A stretch of DNA of 6,828 nt from the NCBI GenBank assembly GCA_965365465.1, contig CBDUBU010000223.1, positions 1-6,828 of the forward strand, read 5' to 3'. Every line of letters begins with the position of its first letter. Positions within the stretch are counted from its first letter, which is position 1. Below, one piece after another: positions 5,952-6,828 of this stretch. The notes beneath the pieces are model-generated. The model was not told the DNA's origin and did not search any database. It saw only the letters and a program-made list of their open reading frames with translations. The DNA is from CBDUBU01 sp965365465 (GTDB taxonomy: Bacteria; Bacteroidota; Rhodothermia; Rhodothermales; DASSAV01). The translations under genes and the position numbers were made by a program.

Positions 5952-6828
5952 ATGGTGAAGCCTGTCATCCTGGCTGTCGACGATGATCCACAGGTGCTGC
6001 GTGCGGTTGCCCGCGACCTTCAGCAGCGGTACGGCGAGGCCTACCGTGTGCTTCGCGCCGATTCCGGCAGCGCAGCGCTTGAGGTAATCAGCGCGCTGGA
6101 AGAGCGCGGCGATCCGGTAGCGCTGCTGCTCACAGACCAGCGTATGCCCCGGATGGACGGTGTGGCCTTTCTGGCCGAGGCCATGAAACGGTTTCCGTCG
6201 GCCAAGCGGGCGCTGCTCACCGCCTACGCCGATACCGAAGCGGCCATCGCGGCCATCAACCGCTCCCAGATCGATTATTACCTGCTCAAGCCGTGGGACC
6301 CGCCGGAGCAGCGCCTGTACCCGGTCCTGGACGATCTGCTGGCCGACTGGCGGGCAGGCTACCGCCCCGGCTTCGGAGGACTGCGCGTTGTCGGGGATCG
6401 CTGGTCGGCCCACGCGCATGAGATCAAGGACTTCCTGGCGCGCAACCAGATTCCCTACGAATTTCTGGATGTAGAAACCAGTGAGGCGGCGCAGGAAATT
6501 GCCCGGAAAGCGGAGATCCCGGCAAATGGCGAGGCCGGCTTGCCGGTTGTCGTTTTGCCGGGCGGCGAGCGCCTGACGGCTCCCTCCCTTTCTGATCTGG
6601 CAGGGCGCCTGGGGCTTCAGACAAAGGCAGCCCAGCCGTTCTATGACCTGGCTATTGTGGGTGGAGGCCCTGCCGGGCTGGCGACGGCAGTCTATGGCGC
6701 TTCCGAAGGGCTTCGCACCGTACTCATCGAGCAGGAAGCGCCCGGCGGGCAGGCTGGCACATCGAGTCTCATCGAAAACTATCTCGGCTTTCCCGCAGGG
6801 CTTTCGGGCAGCGACCTGGCGCGGCGGG
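5952..6828 (+). CDS. Response regulator receiver fused to thioredoxin-fold domain and thioredoxin reductase-like flavoprotein (3' end outside window)
   Basis: The frame is open from the ATG at 5952 to the edge (292 codons). An in-frame TAA at 5943-5945 limits the start to this ATG or the next codon, GTG; the ribosome binding site is weak (GAGAAG). Residues 4-125 are a receiver domain: acidic pocket Asp11/Asp12, phospho-acceptor Asp62 in LLLTDQRMP, Thr90 and Lys113 (LLKPW). Residues 142-222 have a glutaredoxin/thioredoxin-like layout (LRVVGDRWSAH, then LPVVVLPGGERL), but the position of the redox CxxC reads RWSAH, so it is probably not a redox centre. From 232 the FAD-binding Rossmann fold starts, GGGPAG at 237-242, Glu260 for the FAD ribose, and APGGQAGTSSLIENYLGFP (263-281), a thioredoxin reductase signature. 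The catalytic CxxC and NADPH domain would lie beyond the window. Phosphorylation by the upstream kinase probably controls the reductase. Confidence 0.88.
   Translation, partial: MVKPVILAVDDDPQVLRAVARDLQQRYGEAYRVLRADSGSAALEVISALEERGDPVALLLTDQRMPRMDGVAFLAEAMKRFPSAKRALLTAYADTEAAIAAINRSQIDYYLLKPWDPPEQRLYPVLDDLLADWRAGYRPGFGGLRVVGDRWSAHAHEIKDFLARNQIPYEFLDVETSEAAQEIARKAEIPANGEAGLPVVVLPGGERLTAPSLSDLAGRLGLQTKAAQPFYDLAIVGGGPAGLATAVYGASEGLRTVLIEQEAPGGQAGTSSLIENYLGFPAGLSGSDLARR

Noticed and set aside
5478..6419. A 313-codon minus-strand frame across the kinase and receiver genes
   Set aside because: It crosses the boundary between two well-supported plus-strand genes and shows no domain features.

Overview
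This is a GC-rich bacterial window with two divergently oriented blocks. The secreted GWxTD-type protein on the left, a family I associate with Bacteroidota/Rhodothermales and some Acidobacteria, together with the high GC, suggests a Rhodothermales-like organism. That assignment is an inference from one family and base composition, with no rRNA or marker gene to anchor it.

Layout. Positions 1-31 may hold the first ten codons of a minus-strand gene leaving the left edge. Positions 32-369 are non-coding as far as I can tell and carry two perfect 6-bp dyads. A 613-residue exported GWxTD-family protein fills 370-2211 on the minus strand. A 209-bp divergent intergenic region (2212-2420) separates it from a plus-strand operon. 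That region has a 10-bp direct repeat spaced 42 bp apart and a dyad centred between the copies.

The operon (2421 to the right edge) encodes: (i) a CPA2/KefB-type monovalent cation:proton antiporter with a cytosolic RCK_N (TrkA-N) domain, fused in frame to a UBP-type zinc finger; (ii) a soluble histidine kinase with an N-terminal cyclic-nucleotide-binding-like domain; and (iii) a response regulator receiver fused to a thioredoxin-fold domain without a CxxC and to a thioredoxin-reductase-type flavoprotein, which runs off the window. Spacing is 54 bp and 18 bp, all on one strand.

The likely joint logic is inferred. The kinase senses a ligand through its CNB-like domain and phosphorylates the receiver that sits on the flavoprotein, so the output is a redox enzyme and not a transcription factor. 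The antiporter and the zinc finger, whose fold binds the ubiquitin C-terminus in eukaryotes, would be further effectors or adaptors. The kinase, receiver-reductase and UBP finger occur as neighbours in other bacteria as I recall, but the biochemical role is to my knowledge not established. The most unusual local point is the antiporter-zinc-finger fusion. It contains a strong internal ribosome binding site and an A-rich start region exactly where a free zinc-finger gene would begin.
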